Assembly (NCBI GenBank): GCA_937908115.1
Contig: CALEQZ010000015.1
Coordinates: 24,394 to 88,393, forward strand
From: an uncultured Alcaligenaceae bacterium
GTDB taxonomy: Bacteria; Pseudomonadota; Gammaproteobacteria; Burkholderiales; Burkholderiaceae_B
Direction: 5' to 3'
DNA: 64,000 bases
Part shown: piece by piece, positions 26,923-35,727 of the stretch
Layout: every line of letters begins with the position of its first letter
How positions within the stretch are numbered: position 1 is the stretch's first letter
Position numbers and translations under genes: made by a program
Notes under the pieces: model-generated
Seen by the model: only the letters and a program-made list of their open reading frames with translations
What the model was told of the DNA's origin: nothing
The model's database searches: none

Positions 26923-29466
26923 ATGATGCCTTCCTGCACGGCGCCAGCCGTCGCCACGCCCGTCCGGCGCGCTGCGCGCGGCATCCTCGCGCAGGCCTGG
27001 CGCATGACATTGCGCGACGCAAGCGCCGGCGAACTGCGCCTGCTCGGGTTGGCCTTGGTGATCGCCGTGGCGGCGGTCACCAGCGTCGGCTTCCTGGCCG
27101 ACCGCGTCGGCGCGGCGCTGGTGCGCGACGCGGCCCGGATGCTGGGGGCGGACCTGGTGCTCGAATCCGATTCGCCGGTGGGCGAGGCCTTGGCCGACGA
27201 GGCTGCCAGGCGTGGCCTGGCGGCGGTGCGCACTTGGCAGTTTCCCTCCATGGCCGGCGCCGGCGACCGCGCCCAATTGGCCGCCGTCAAGGCGGTGGAG
27301 CCAGGCTATCCCCTGCGCGGCGAGCTGCGCACGGCCGATGCGCCGGGCGGGCCGCCGCGCTCGACCCCGGACGGGGCGCCCGCGCCTGGCACGGCCTGGG
27401 CCGACGCGCAACTGCTGGCCATGCTGGGTGCGGACGTGGGCGACGAGCTGACCCTGGGCGATGCCGCATTCAGGGTCGAGCGCATCATCGCCTATGAGCC
27501 CGACCGCGGCATGCAGTTCGTCAACGTGGCTCCGCGACTGCTGATCAACGCGCGCGACCTGCCCGCGACCGGGCTGCTCGCGCCCGGGGCGCGGGTCGAG
27601 TACAACCTGCTCGTGGCAGGCCGGCCAGAGGCGGTCGACGATTTCCGCGACTGGCTCGCCTCGCGCCTGGCGCGCGGCCAGCGCATCGAGACGCTGGAGT
27701 CGGGGCGCCCGGAAGTGCGCCGCGCGCTTGATCGCGCCCAGCGCTTCCTGGCATTGGTGGCCCTGTTGGCCGTGATGATCTCGGCCGTGGCGGTGGCGCT
27801 GGCCGCGCGGCGTTACGCGCTGCGCCACGTCGACGGGGTGGCGGTGATGCGCTGCCTGGGCGCGTCGCGGACGTGGCTGACGGGCTTGCTGGCGGCCGAG
27901 TTCGCCATCGTCGGCGTCGCGGCGTCGCTTGCCGGCAGCGCGCTCGGCTACGCGGCGCACGCAGCGCTGATCGCCGCCTTGGGAGACCTGGTCGGCGTCG
28001 AGCTTCCGGCCGCTGGCTGGACGCCGGCCGCGCAAGGGTTGCTGACCGGCGTGTGGCTGCTGCTGGGCTTTGCCTTGCCGCCACTGTCTCGGTTGCTCGA
28101 CGTCTCTCCGGCAAGGGTGCTGCGCCGGGACGCGGCCGGGGCCTCGCGCCGCCACGTGGCAGGTTACGCGCTGGGCGCTGCCGGCTTTGGCGCGTTGCTC
28201 TGGTGGTTCGCCGGCGACCTGCGCCTGGGTGCCGTGGTCGCAGGCGGTTTCCTCGCCGCTTTCGCGGCCTTTGGCGCAGCGGGCGCGCTGGCGCTGGCCC
28301 TGCTCGGCCGGGCACGTGCGGCCGTGCCGGCCATGCCGGCGCTGCGCTTTGCGCTGGCAGGCATGGTCAGGCGGCGCGGCGCGACGCTTGCACAGGTATG
28401 CGCGCTGGCCATGGGGCTGATGGCCCTCGTCCTGCTCGCGATCACGCGCACCGACCTCATTGCTGGCTGGCAGCGCTCGCTGCCGGCCAATGCCCCCAAT
28501 CGTTTCCTGATCAACATCCAGCCGGACCAGCGCGGGCCGGTCGCCGAGCGGCTGGCCGAGGCCGGCCTGGGCCAGGCGCGGCTTTGGCCCATGATCCGCG
28601 GCCGGCTGGTGGCGATCAACGACCGTCCGGTGTCGCCCGCCGATTACGCGGACGCGCGCGCCAAGCGGCTGGTCGACAGGGATTTCAACCTTTCCTATGC
28701 CGAGGCGGTGCCGCGCTACAACGTCATCGTCCAGGGGCGCGACCTGGATCCGCAGGCGGCGGAGGTGTCGCTGGAAGAGGGATTGGCCCGGTCGCTGGGC
28801 ATCGCCCTGGGCGATCACCTGCGCTTTGACGTGGCCGGCCGCACGGTGCAGGTTGCCGTCACCAGCATCCGCCGCGTCGACTGGGACAGCATGAACGTGA
28901 ATTTTTTTGCCCTGATGTCGCCGGTGGCCCTGGGCGGTGAGCAGCAAAGCTGGCTGACGTCGTTTTACCTGCCGCCGCAGCAGGCCGACCTGCCGCGGCG
29001 CCTGGTGCGCGAGTTTCCCAACCTGACGGTATTTGACGTCGGCGCCATTCTTGCGCAGCTGCGCGAAGTGCTCGATCGCGTCACGGCTGCGGTGCAGCTG
29101 CTGTTCGTTTTTACGCTCGGCGCCGGCCTGGTCGTGCTGGCCGCGGCGCTGTCGGCCACCCGCGACGAGCGGGTACATGAAGCGGCCCTGCTGCGGGCAC
29201 TGGGCGCCACGCGGGGGCAGCTCGTGCGCGCGCAGCGCATCGAGCTCCTTGCGGCGGGTGCCCTGGCCGGGCTGCTGGCCGCGGCAGGCGCGATGGCGGT
29301 GGCCTGGGCCCTGGCCAGTTACGTATTCGAGATCGACTTGGGGCGGCCGTGGTGGCCCTGGCTGGTCTCTGCGGGAGCGGGCATGCTGGCCGCATGGGCA
29401 GCCGGCGCGCTTGCCTTGCGCGGCGTCTTGCGCACGCCACCGCTGGTTACCTTGAGGCAGGCATGA
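26923..29466 (+). CDS. FtsX-like ABC permease (YbbP-type)
   Basis: An 847-aa inner-membrane protein like E. coli YbbP. It has an N-terminal membrane helix (LGLALVIAVAAVTSVGFLADRVG, about residues 40-62), a large periplasmic domain, then FtsX helices at about 280-400, a middle membrane block (about 415-520), a second periplasmic domain and a C-terminal FtsX domain at about 720-840 with LRALGATRGQLVRAQ. Such permeases normally pair with an ATPase (YbbA/LolD-like) in the same operon; none is adjacent here. A truncated hemoglobin gene overlaps its end by 4 nt. Two adjacent ATGs make the start uncertain by one residue. Confidence 0.85.
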   Translation: MMPSCTAPAVATPVRRAARGILAQAWRMTLRDASAGELRLLGLALVIAVAAVTSVGFLADRVGAALVRDAARMLGADLVLESDSPVGEALADEAARRGLAAVRTWQFPSMAGAGDRAQLAAVKAVEPGYPLRGELRTADAPGGPPRSTPDGAPAPGTAWADAQLLAMLGADVGDELTLGDAAFRVERIIAYEPDRGMQFVNVAPRLLINARDLPATGLLAPGARVEYNLLVAGRPEAVDDFRDWLASRLARGQRIETLESGRPEVRRALDRAQRFLALVALLAVMISAVAVALAARRYALRHVDGVAVMRCLGASRTWLTGLLAAEFAIVGVAASLAGSALGYAAHAALIAALGDLVGVELPAAGWTPAAQGLLTGVWLLLGFALPPLSRLLDVSPARVLRRDAAGASRRHVAGYALGAAGFGALLWWFAGDLRLGAVVAGGFLAAFAAFGAAGALALALLGRARAAVPAMPALRFALAGMVRRRGATLAQVCALAMGLMALVLLAITRTDLIAGWQRSLPANAPNRFLINIQPDQRGPVAERLAEAGLGQARLWPMIRGRLVAINDRPVSPADYADARAKRLVDRDFNLSYAEAVPRYNVIVQGRDLDPQAAEVSLEEGLARSLGIALGDHLRFDVAGRTVQVAVTSIRRVDWDSMNVNFFALMSPVALGGEQQSWLTSFYLPPQQADLPRRLVREFPNLTVFDVGAILAQLREVLDRVTAAVQLLFVFTLGAGLVVLAAALSATRDERVHEAALLRALGATRGQLVRAQRIELLAAGALAGLLAAAGAMAVAWALASYVFEIDLGRPWWPWLVSAGAGMLAAWAAGALALRGVLRTPPLVTLRQA

Positions 29467-29891
29467 TGACGACGAATTTGCGCGATACGGCCGTGGCGCC
29501 GGCCGACCCCGCCCGCACGCCGTACGAACAGTTGGGTGGCCAGGCCGGCGTACGCGCCCTGGTCGACCGTTTCTACGACCTGATGGACATGGACGAGGAC
29601 TTGGCGCCGCTGCGCGCCCTGCATGGTCCCAGCCTGGATGCGGCGCGCGACAAGCTTTGGATGTTCCTGTGTGGCTACCTGGGCGGCCCCAGCCTGTACG
29701 TGCAGCGCTATGGCCATCCGCGGCTGCGGGCGCGCCATCTGCCGTTTGCCATCGATACCCGCGCGCGCGACCTGTGGCTGGCGTGCATGGAGCGCGCGTT
29801 GCGCGACCAGGGCGTGGCCGCGCCGCTGGCCGAGCGCCTGATGCATGACTTTTATGCAGTGGCCGATTGGATGCGCAACCGTGAGGGCTGA
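29463..29891 (+). CDS. Truncated hemoglobin, group II (TrHbO-like)
   Basis: A 142-aa 2-on-2 globin. The core TPYEQLGGQAGVRALVDRFYDLMD places Phe-Tyr at B9-B10, WMFLCGYLGGPSLYVQRYGHPRLRARH holds the proximal His at F8 and the group II pattern, and DLWLACMERAL gives the conserved Trp. These proteins bind O2 and NO and are linked to oxidative and nitrosative chemistry. ATG at 29463 overlaps the upstream permease stop; the next codon is also ATG. Its own stop lies just before the Kdo kinase start. Confidence 0.9.
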   Translation: MMTTNLRDTAVAPADPARTPYEQLGGQAGVRALVDRFYDLMDMDEDLAPLRALHGPSLDAARDKLWMFLCGYLGGPSLYVQRYGHPRLRARHLPFAIDTRARDLWLACMERALRDQGVAAPLAERLMHDFYAVADWMRNREG

Positions 29892-29892
29892 C

Positions 29893-30624
29893 ATGCACGA
29901 GGATACGCGCGGATTCGAACCAGGGCGCTTGGCCTGGCGCGGCGGCGCCATGTTGTTTGATCGGCAGCGGGTGGCCGCGCCGGCGCCGGCGCTGCTCGAT
30001 CCTGCCAGCTATGGGCAGGCGGCGGTGCAGGTCGGAGAGGGCGGGCGCAGCGCCGCGTGGTTCGTGCACGGCGATGCCGGCGCAGCCGTACTGCGCCGCT
30101 ACCGCCGCGGCGGCCTGACGGCCAAGCTGGGGCGACGCGACTACCTGTGGCTGGGCGAGGCACGCACGCGCAGCTTCGCCGAATTCCGGCTGCTGCATGC
30201 CATGTGGCGCGAAGGACTGCCCGTGCCACGGCCGCTGGCGGCGGCCTACTGGCGGCGCGGCATTTTCTACGCCGGGGCCATCCTGGTCGAGCGCATCGCC
30301 GGCGCGCGCGCCCTGGCCCAGGTGATGGACGACGGCGCGTCTTGCCAGGCAGCGGCGCAGGCCATCGCCCGCATGCACCGCGCCGGCGTCTGGCATGCGG
30401 ACCTGAACGCGTACAACGTGCTGCTGGACCCAGCCGGCGCGGCGTGGCTGATCGATTTCGACCGCGGGCGGCGCCTGGCGCGGCTCAGCGACGCGGCGCG
30501 CGAGGCCAATCTGCGTCGCTTGCGGCGCTCCATGGCCAAGCTGGCCGGCGAGCGCGGCGACCGGGCCTGGCAGGTGCTTGCCCAGGCCTACCGGTCGGCC
30601 TGGGACGCCGGCGTCGTCGGGTAG
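29893..30624 (+). CDS. kdkA: 3-deoxy-D-manno-octulosonic acid kinase (Kdo kinase)
   Basis: A 243-aa protein of the WaaP/KdkA kinase fold. The catalytic loop GVWHADLNAYNVLLD and metal loop WLIDFDRGRRL are intact. KdkA phosphorylates Kdo of the LPS inner core in Haemophilus-type LPS with a single Kdo, which fits Bordetella LPS. ATG at 29893 is chosen; GTG at 29881 is in frame and would overlap the globin gene. Likely co-transcribed with the two genes upstream, although no functional link is obvious. Confidence 0.88.
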   Translation: MHEDTRGFEPGRLAWRGGAMLFDRQRVAAPAPALLDPASYGQAAVQVGEGGRSAAWFVHGDAGAAVLRRYRRGGLTAKLGRRDYLWLGEARTRSFAEFRLLHAMWREGLPVPRPLAAAYWRRGIFYAGAILVERIAGARALAQVMDDGASCQAAAQAIARMHRAGVWHADLNAYNVLLDPAGAAWLIDFDRGRRLARLSDAAREANLRRLRRSMAKLAGERGDRAWQVLAQAYRSAWDAGVVG

Positions 30625-30693
30625 GCCCCATAGGTAAAAGGCTTTATCATTTTGCTTTTTTCGAAACATCCGGGTTTCTGCAGGGGGAATGCG

Positions 30694-31803
30694 ATGGAAT
30701 TCTCGGCGGCGTATCGCTGCGTGCGCGCCGCGCTCGGCGCGGCATTGACGGCCGCGGCGTTCGGCGCGGCGGCGCAGGACCAGATCGTCAACGTCTACAA
30801 CTGGGCCGAGTACACCGCGCCCGACACCTTGCCCGGCTTCGAAAAGGCTACCGGCATCAAGGTGCGCTACGACGTCTACGACAGCAACGACACGCTGCAG
30901 GCCAAGCTGCTGACGGGCAAGTCCGGCTATGACGTGGTCGTCCCCTCCACCCATTATGCGGCCCGCCAGATCGAAGGCGGCCTGTTCCAGAAGCTGGACA
31001 AGTCCAAGATCCCCAATTGGAAATATTTGGACCCGGACATCATGGCCCTGGTAGCCGAGGTCGACCCCGGCAACCAGTACCTGGTGCCCTGGGGCTACGG
31101 CACCAACGGACTGGGCTACAACGTCACCCGCGCGCGCGAGGCGCTGGGCGCGGACGCCGACCTGGGCAGCTGGGACATGCTGTTCAAGCCCGAAAACGCC
31201 GCCAAGCTGCAAGGTTGCGGCATTTCCATCCTGGACGAGGCCGCCCAGGTGTTCCCGGCCGTGCTGCATTACCTGGGCAAGGACCCCAACAGCAGCAAGC
31301 CCGAGGACTACCGCGAGGCGCTGGCGCTGCTCAAGACCATCCGGCCCTATGTCCGCCAGTTCAGTTCTTCGGGCTACATCGACGAGCTGGCCGCGGGGGA
31401 CCTGTGCATGGTCTACGGGTATTCGGGCGACGTGCTGATCGCCGGCCGGCGCGCCAAGGAAGCCAAGCGCGACTACAAGATCGATTACTACATCCCCAAG
31501 GGCGGGGCGCCGGCCTGGTTCGACACCATGGCCATCCCCAAGGATGCGCCCAATGTCGACGCGGCGCATGCCTTCATCAACTACATCGAAACCCCGCAGG
31601 TGCATGCGGCCATCACCAACCACATGTTCTATCCGAACGCCAACAAAGAGGCGCGCAAGTACGTGGACAAGGAAGTGGCCGACAACCCGATGATCTATCC
31701 GCCGCCTGAGGTGGCCAAGACGCTGTTCGTCATCAAGCCCCAGCCGCTGCCGGTCCAGCGGCTGCAGACCCGGCTGTGGGCAGAACTGAAGTCGGGACGG
31801 TAG
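30694..31803 (+). CDS. potF: Putrescine/polyamine ABC transporter periplasmic binding protein
   Basis: A 369-aa binding protein with a signal peptide (ALTAAAFGAAAQ, cleavage near residue 26). The mature start VNVYNWAEYTAPDTLPGFEKATG is the PotF/PotD motif; SGYDVVVPSTHYAARQIEGG and PWGYGTNGLGYNV also match. GGGGGA lies about 7 nt upstream of ATG 30694. The longer frame from 30652 would bury the signal peptide. First gene of potF-G-H-I; substrate putrescine or spermidine by family. Confidence 0.92.
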   Translation: MEFSAAYRCVRAALGAALTAAAFGAAAQDQIVNVYNWAEYTAPDTLPGFEKATGIKVRYDVYDSNDTLQAKLLTGKSGYDVVVPSTHYAARQIEGGLFQKLDKSKIPNWKYLDPDIMALVAEVDPGNQYLVPWGYGTNGLGYNVTRAREALGADADLGSWDMLFKPENAAKLQGCGISILDEAAQVFPAVLHYLGKDPNSSKPEDYREALALLKTIRPYVRQFSSSGYIDELAAGDLCMVYGYSGDVLIAGRRAKEAKRDYKIDYYIPKGGAPAWFDTMAIPKDAPNVDAAHAFINYIETPQVHAAITNHMFYPNANKEARKYVDKEVADNPMIYPPPEVAKTLFVIKPQPLPVQRLQTRLWAELKSGR

Positions 31804-31808
31804 CGATC

Positions 31809-32939
31809 ATGGCCGACAGCCGCATGCCGGCCCAGCAATATTCCGGCGACCCGGACGAGTTCGTCCGGCTGGTCGACCTGGTCAAGATATTCGGCGACAC
31901 GGTCGCCGTGCGTTCGGTCAACCTGAGCGTCAGGCGCAACGAGCTGTTCGCGCTGCTGGGCAGCTCGGGCTGCGGCAAGTCCACGCTGCTGCGCATGTTG
32001 GCCGGATTCGAGCGCGCGACGTCCGGGCGCATCCTGCTCGATGGCGAGGACATCACCGACGTGCCGCCGTACAGGCGGCCGGTCAACATGATGTTCCAGT
32101 CGTACGCGCTGTTTCCGCACATGACCGTGGAGGCCAACGTCGCCTTCGGCCTGCGCCAGGAAGGCGTGCCGCGCGCCGAAATCCATGATCGCGTCTTCGA
32201 GGCGCTGGACCTGGTCCAGATGGCGCAATACTCGCGGCGCAAGCCGCACCAGCTGTCGGGCGGCCAGCAGCAGCGCGTGGCGCTGGCGCGCAGCCTGGTC
32301 AAGCGGCCCAAGCTGCTGCTGCTGGACGAACCCATGTCCGCGCTGGACAAGCAGATCCGGCAGAAGACCCAGATCGAACTGGCGCGCATCCTCGAGCAGG
32401 TCGGCGTGACCTGCGTGATGGTCACCCACGACCAGGAAGAGGCCATGACCATGGCCGACCGGCTTGCGGTCATGACCGACGGCCAGATCGTGCAGTACGG
32501 CACGCCGCGCGAGGTCTATGATTTCCCGGTATCACGCTTCGTCGCCGGCTTCATCGGCTCGGCCAACCTCTTTACCGGCACCATCGTCGTGGACGAGCCC
32601 GATCACATCGCCATCGAGTGCGACGAGCTGCCCCGGCCGCTTTTCGTCAGCCACGGCGTGAGCGAGCCGCTGGGCATGGAAGTGCACGTCTCGATCCGGC
32701 CCGAGCGGGTGGTGGTCAGCCGCACCCAGCCGCAAGGCGAATACAACTGGGCCCGCGGGGTGGTTAGCCACATGGCGTGGCTGGGCAGCCACGCGCTCTA
32801 TCACATCCGTCTGGATTCGGGCAAAGTGGTCGAAGCCAGCGTGCCCAGCCTGACGCTGGCGCAATCGGATGCGCCCGGCCTGGACGATGAAGTCTTCGTC
32901 GGCTGGGATCCGGACAGCGCCAAGGTGCTGGCGTCATGA
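31809..32939 (+). CDS. potG: Polyamine ABC transporter ATP-binding protein
   Basis: A 376-aa ATPase with Walker A GSSGCGKSTLLRMLAG near residue 55, signature QLSGGQQQRVALARSL, Walker B LLLLDEPMSALDK and H-loop VMVTHDQEEAMTMADR. A C-terminal TOBE domain spans about 285-370, as in PotA/PotG. ATG at 31809, 5 nt after the potF stop. The stop overlaps potH by 4 nt. Confidence 0.93.
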   Translation: MADSRMPAQQYSGDPDEFVRLVDLVKIFGDTVAVRSVNLSVRRNELFALLGSSGCGKSTLLRMLAGFERATSGRILLDGEDITDVPPYRRPVNMMFQSYALFPHMTVEANVAFGLRQEGVPRAEIHDRVFEALDLVQMAQYSRRKPHQLSGGQQQRVALARSLVKRPKLLLLDEPMSALDKQIRQKTQIELARILEQVGVTCVMVTHDQEEAMTMADRLAVMTDGQIVQYGTPREVYDFPVSRFVAGFIGSANLFTGTIVVDEPDHIAIECDELPRPLFVSHGVSEPLGMEVHVSIRPERVVVSRTQPQGEYNWARGVVSHMAWLGSHALYHIRLDSGKVVEASVPSLTLAQSDAPGLDDEVFVGWDPDSAKVLAS

Positions 32940-33853
32940 GCCGGGCGCCGCGCCCGCGCCTGCCGGGGCCCCGCGCGCTGGCCGTCGTGCCGCCCTACGC
33001 GTGGCTGGTCCTGGTGCTGCTCGTGCCTTTCCTGCTGGTGGTCAAGATCAGCTTTGCCGACCTGCAGTTCGGGGTGCCGCCATATACGCCGCTGGCCCAG
33101 TTCGAGGACGAGGCCATCAAGCTGACGCTGCACCTGCGCGGCTACGCGATGCTGTTCTCCGACAGCCTGTACCTGGCGACCTATGCGAACTCGCTCAAGA
33201 TGGCTGCGGTCACCACGCTGTGCTGCATGCTGATCGGCTATCCGATCGCCTACTACATTGCCCGGTCTTCGCCAGCGACACGCAACCTGCTGCTGCTGGG
33301 CGTCATCCTGCCGTTCTGGACCTCGCTGCTGCTGCGGGTCTACGCGTGGGTGGGCATCCTGCGCAACGACGGCCTGCTCAACAATGCGCTGATGGCGCTG
33401 GGCCTGATCGATGCGCCGCTGGAGATCTACCGCACCGACTTGGCCGTATACATCGGGATGGTCTACGCCTACCTGCCTTTCTTCATCCTGCCGCTGTACG
33501 CGACGCTGGTCAAGCTTGACCCGAGGCTGCTCGAAGCCGCCTACGACCTGGGCGCGCGGCCGTGGCAGGCCTTTTTGCGCGTGACGCTGCCTCTGTCGCG
33601 CCCGGGCGTGATCGCCGGCGCCATGCTGGTCTTCATCCCCTGCGTGGGTGAGTTCGTCATTCCCGAAATGCTCGGTGGGGCCAACACCCTGATGATGGGC
33701 CGGGTGATGTGGAACGAGTTCTTCGCCAATACGGACTGGCCCATGGCCGCCTCCATCACCGTGGTCATGGTGCTGCTGCTGCTGGTGCCCCTTGCGCTCT
33801 TGCAGCAAGTGCAGGCCCGCCAAGTCGACCGGCGGCGGGAGGGTTGGCAATGA
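32936..33853 (+). CDS. potH: Polyamine ABC transporter permease PotH
   Basis: A 305-aa permease with six hydrophobic helices. The conserved EAA loop that contacts the ATPase is EAAYDLGARPWQAFLRVTLP, followed by MLVFIPCVGEFVIPEMLGG, typical of PotB/PotH. It overlaps potG by 4 nt and potI by 4 nt. Confidence 0.93.
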   Translation: MSRAPRPRLPGPRALAVVPPYAWLVLVLLVPFLLVVKISFADLQFGVPPYTPLAQFEDEAIKLTLHLRGYAMLFSDSLYLATYANSLKMAAVTTLCCMLIGYPIAYYIARSSPATRNLLLLGVILPFWTSLLLRVYAWVGILRNDGLLNNALMALGLIDAPLEIYRTDLAVYIGMVYAYLPFFILPLYATLVKLDPRLLEAAYDLGARPWQAFLRVTLPLSRPGVIAGAMLVFIPCVGEFVIPEMLGGANTLMMGRVMWNEFFANTDWPMAASITVVMVLLLLVPLALLQQVQARQVDRRREGWQ

Positions 33854-34677
33854 GCGCGCGCCGCGTGGCTGCTGCCGGCGAGTGCAGCCCCTGGCTGCGC
33901 ATGCTGGCGCTGGGGCTGGGCTTCGCCTTCCTGTACATACCCATCGTCAGCCTGATCGTCTTTTCCTTCAATGACTCGTCCATGGTCAATACCTGGTCGG
34001 GTTTTTCGCTGCGCTGGTACCGCGAGCTGTTCAACGATGACGTGCTGCTGTCGGCGGCATGGCTGTCGCTGCGCATTGCCGCGCTGACGGCCACGGCGGC
34101 CGTCATCATCGGCACCTGGGCCGGCTACGTCTTGGCCCGCATGGGGCGCTTTCGCGGATTTTCCCTGTACGTGGGGATGGTCAGCGCTCCGCTGGTGATC
34201 CCGGAAGTGGTGCTGGGCATTTCGCTGCTGCTGATGTTCGTCGAGATGGATTCGCTGTTCGGCTGGCCTTCGCAGCGTGGCATGTTCACCATCTGGGTCG
34301 GGCACACCGTCATGTGCACGGCTTACGTGGCGGTCATCATCCAGTCGCGCGTGCGCGATCTGGACCGTTCGCTCGAGGAGGCGGCGCAGGATCTGGGCGC
34401 GCCGCCACTGAAGGTGTTTTTCCTGGTCACGCTGCCGCTGATCGCGCCGGCGCTGGGCGCAGCCTGGCTGCTGTCCTTTACCTTGTCGCTGGACGACGTG
34501 GTGGTTGCCTCCTTCCTTTCCGGCCCCGGATACACGCCGCTGTCGCCGGAAATCTTCTCGCGCGTGCGCCTGGGCCTCAAGCCCGAGGTCAACGCGCTGG
34601 CCTCCCTCTTCATCCTTGCGGTGGGCCTGTGCGTGGTGGCCGCTCACCGCATGCAAAAGCGCAAGGAGACGGCATGA
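33850..34677 (+). CDS. potI: Polyamine ABC transporter permease PotI
   Basis: A 275-aa permease, partner of PotH. It has IVFSFNDSSMVNTWSGFSLR near the N-terminus and the EAA loop EEAAQDLGAPPLKVFFLVTL, then FTLSLDDVVVASFLSGPG, diagnostic of PotC/PotI. ATG overlaps the potH stop (ATGA). The ArsC/Spx-like gene overlaps its end by 4 nt. Confidence 0.93.
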   Translation: MSARRVAAAGECSPWLRMLALGLGFAFLYIPIVSLIVFSFNDSSMVNTWSGFSLRWYRELFNDDVLLSAAWLSLRIAALTATAAVIIGTWAGYVLARMGRFRGFSLYVGMVSAPLVIPEVVLGISLLLMFVEMDSLFGWPSQRGMFTIWVGHTVMCTAYVAVIIQSRVRDLDRSLEEAAQDLGAPPLKVFFLVTLPLIAPALGAAWLLSFTLSLDDVVVASFLSGPGYTPLSPEIFSRVRLGLKPEVNALASLFILAVGLCVVAAHRMQKRKETA

Positions 34678-35027
34678 CCCTTACCCTGTACGGCCTGGCC
34701 AAGTGCTCGACCTGCGTCAAGGCGCGCCAATGGCTGGACGCGCACGGCATCACGCACGAATTCGTCGATTACCGCGACCGGCCCGTGCCGGCCAGGACGC
34801 TGGCGAAGTGGGCCCGCCAGTTGGGCGGATGGGAAAAGCTCGTCAACCGCGCATCCATGACCTGGCGCAACCTGCCGCAAGACCGCAAGGCGCCGGCTAG
34901 CGACGCCGAGTGGACGGCGCTGATCGCCGAATATCCGGCACTGGTGCGCCGCCCGGTGGCGGTGGATGATTCGGGCGAGGTCGGCGTTGGATTCTCCGAG
35001 AAGCGCTACCAGGAACGCTTTGCCTGA
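34674..35027 (+). CDS. ArsC/Spx-family reductase-like protein (YffB type)
   Basis: A 117-aa thioredoxin-fold protein. LYGLAKCSTCVKARQWLDAHG holds a CxxC motif at about residues 11-14; arsenate reductases usually have a single Cys here, so the YffB/Spx-like group fits better. The segment FVDYRDRPVPARTL and the ending VGFSEKRYQERFA are typical. It overlaps potI by 4 nt, so it is co-transcribed with the polyamine importer. Role unknown; arsenate reduction is unlikely. Confidence 0.85.
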   Translation: MTLTLYGLAKCSTCVKARQWLDAHGITHEFVDYRDRPVPARTLAKWARQLGGWEKLVNRASMTWRNLPQDRKAPASDAEWTALIAEYPALVRRPVAVDDSGEVGVGFSEKRYQERFA

Positions 35028-35046
35028 CTCCGGCGGGCGGCGGCCG

Positions 35047-35727
35047 ATGCGCCCGCTGCCGGATGCGTTTTTCGATCGCGACGCCGAGCAGGTGGCCCGG
35101 GAACTCGTCGGCATGGTGTTGCGCCGGCGACTGGGCCAGTTGTGGCTGTCGGCGCGCATCATCGAGACCGAGGCCTACTACCTGCGCGAAAAGGGCAGCC
35201 ATGCCTCGCTCGGCTACACGCACAAGCGCCGCGCTCTTTTCATGGATGGCGGCGCCATTTACATGTACTACGCGCGCGGCGGCGATTCGCTCAACATCAG
35301 TGCCGCCGGCCCGGGCAATGCCGTGCTGATCAAGTCCGGCTATCCGTGGCTGGACGATTGGTCGGGGCCCGAGGCGCTGCAGCGCATGCAGGCGCTCAAT
35401 CCCGATGCTGCCGGCCGGCCCCGGCCGATCGCCGGCCTGTGCGCCGGGCAGACGCTGCTGTGCAAGTCGCTGGGATTGAAAGTGCCGGATTGGGATGCCA
35501 AGCGCTTCGATCCCGCCACATTCTTCGTCGACGACGTGGGCGAGCGCCCGCCCGTGCTGTTGCGCGCCCGTCGGCTGGGCATACCGGCCGGCCGCGACGA
35601 GCATTTGCCGTACCGCTATGTGGATGCGGCATATGCAGCATGCTGCACCCGCAATCCTGCCCGCCGCGGCCAGGTCCCGGGCGTGGACTATTGGCGGGTC
35701 GATCGCTGCGGACGGCCGCTGGACTGA
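35047..35727 (+). CDS. Alkyladenine DNA glycosylase (3-methyladenine, AAG/MPG family)
   Basis: A 226-aa AAG/MPG-type glycosylase that removes alkylated purines. It shows RELVGMVLRRRL, the catalytic-Glu motif ARIIETEAYY at about residues 37-46, and SLNISAAGPGNAVLIKSGYP. The end RRGQVPGVDYWRVDRCGRPLD seems complete. ATG at 35047 begins RPLPDAFFDRDAEQVARELVG, the usual start. It comes 19 nt after the ArsC-like gene, probably same transcript. It overlaps the convergent yrbL-like gene by 40 bp. AidB, another alkylation-linked protein, is encoded 2.4 kb away. Confidence 0.88.
   Translation: MRPLPDAFFDRDAEQVARELVGMVLRRRLGQLWLSARIIETEAYYLREKGSHASLGYTHKRRALFMDGGAIYMYYARGGDSLNISAAGPGNAVLIKSGYPWLDDWSGPEALQRMQALNPDAAGRPRPIAGLCAGQTLLCKSLGLKVPDWDAKRFDPATFFVDDVGERPPVLLRARRLGIPAGRDEHLPYRYVDAAYAACCTRNPARRGQVPGVDYWRVDRCGRPLD

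Noticed and set aside
25825..31623. A continuous minus-strand open frame of more than 1900 codons
   Set aside because: Only its C-terminal 327 residues (dctP) are real. The rest runs antisense to the FtsX-like permease, globin, kdkA and potF genes and is a repetitive Arg/Gln/Gly/His-rich translation, the typical shadow frame of high-GC coding DNA.
34674..35027. Arsenate reductase arsC
   Set aside because: It has CxxC instead of the single catalytic Cys context of ArsC, and no ars genes are near. YffB/Spx-like is the better family.
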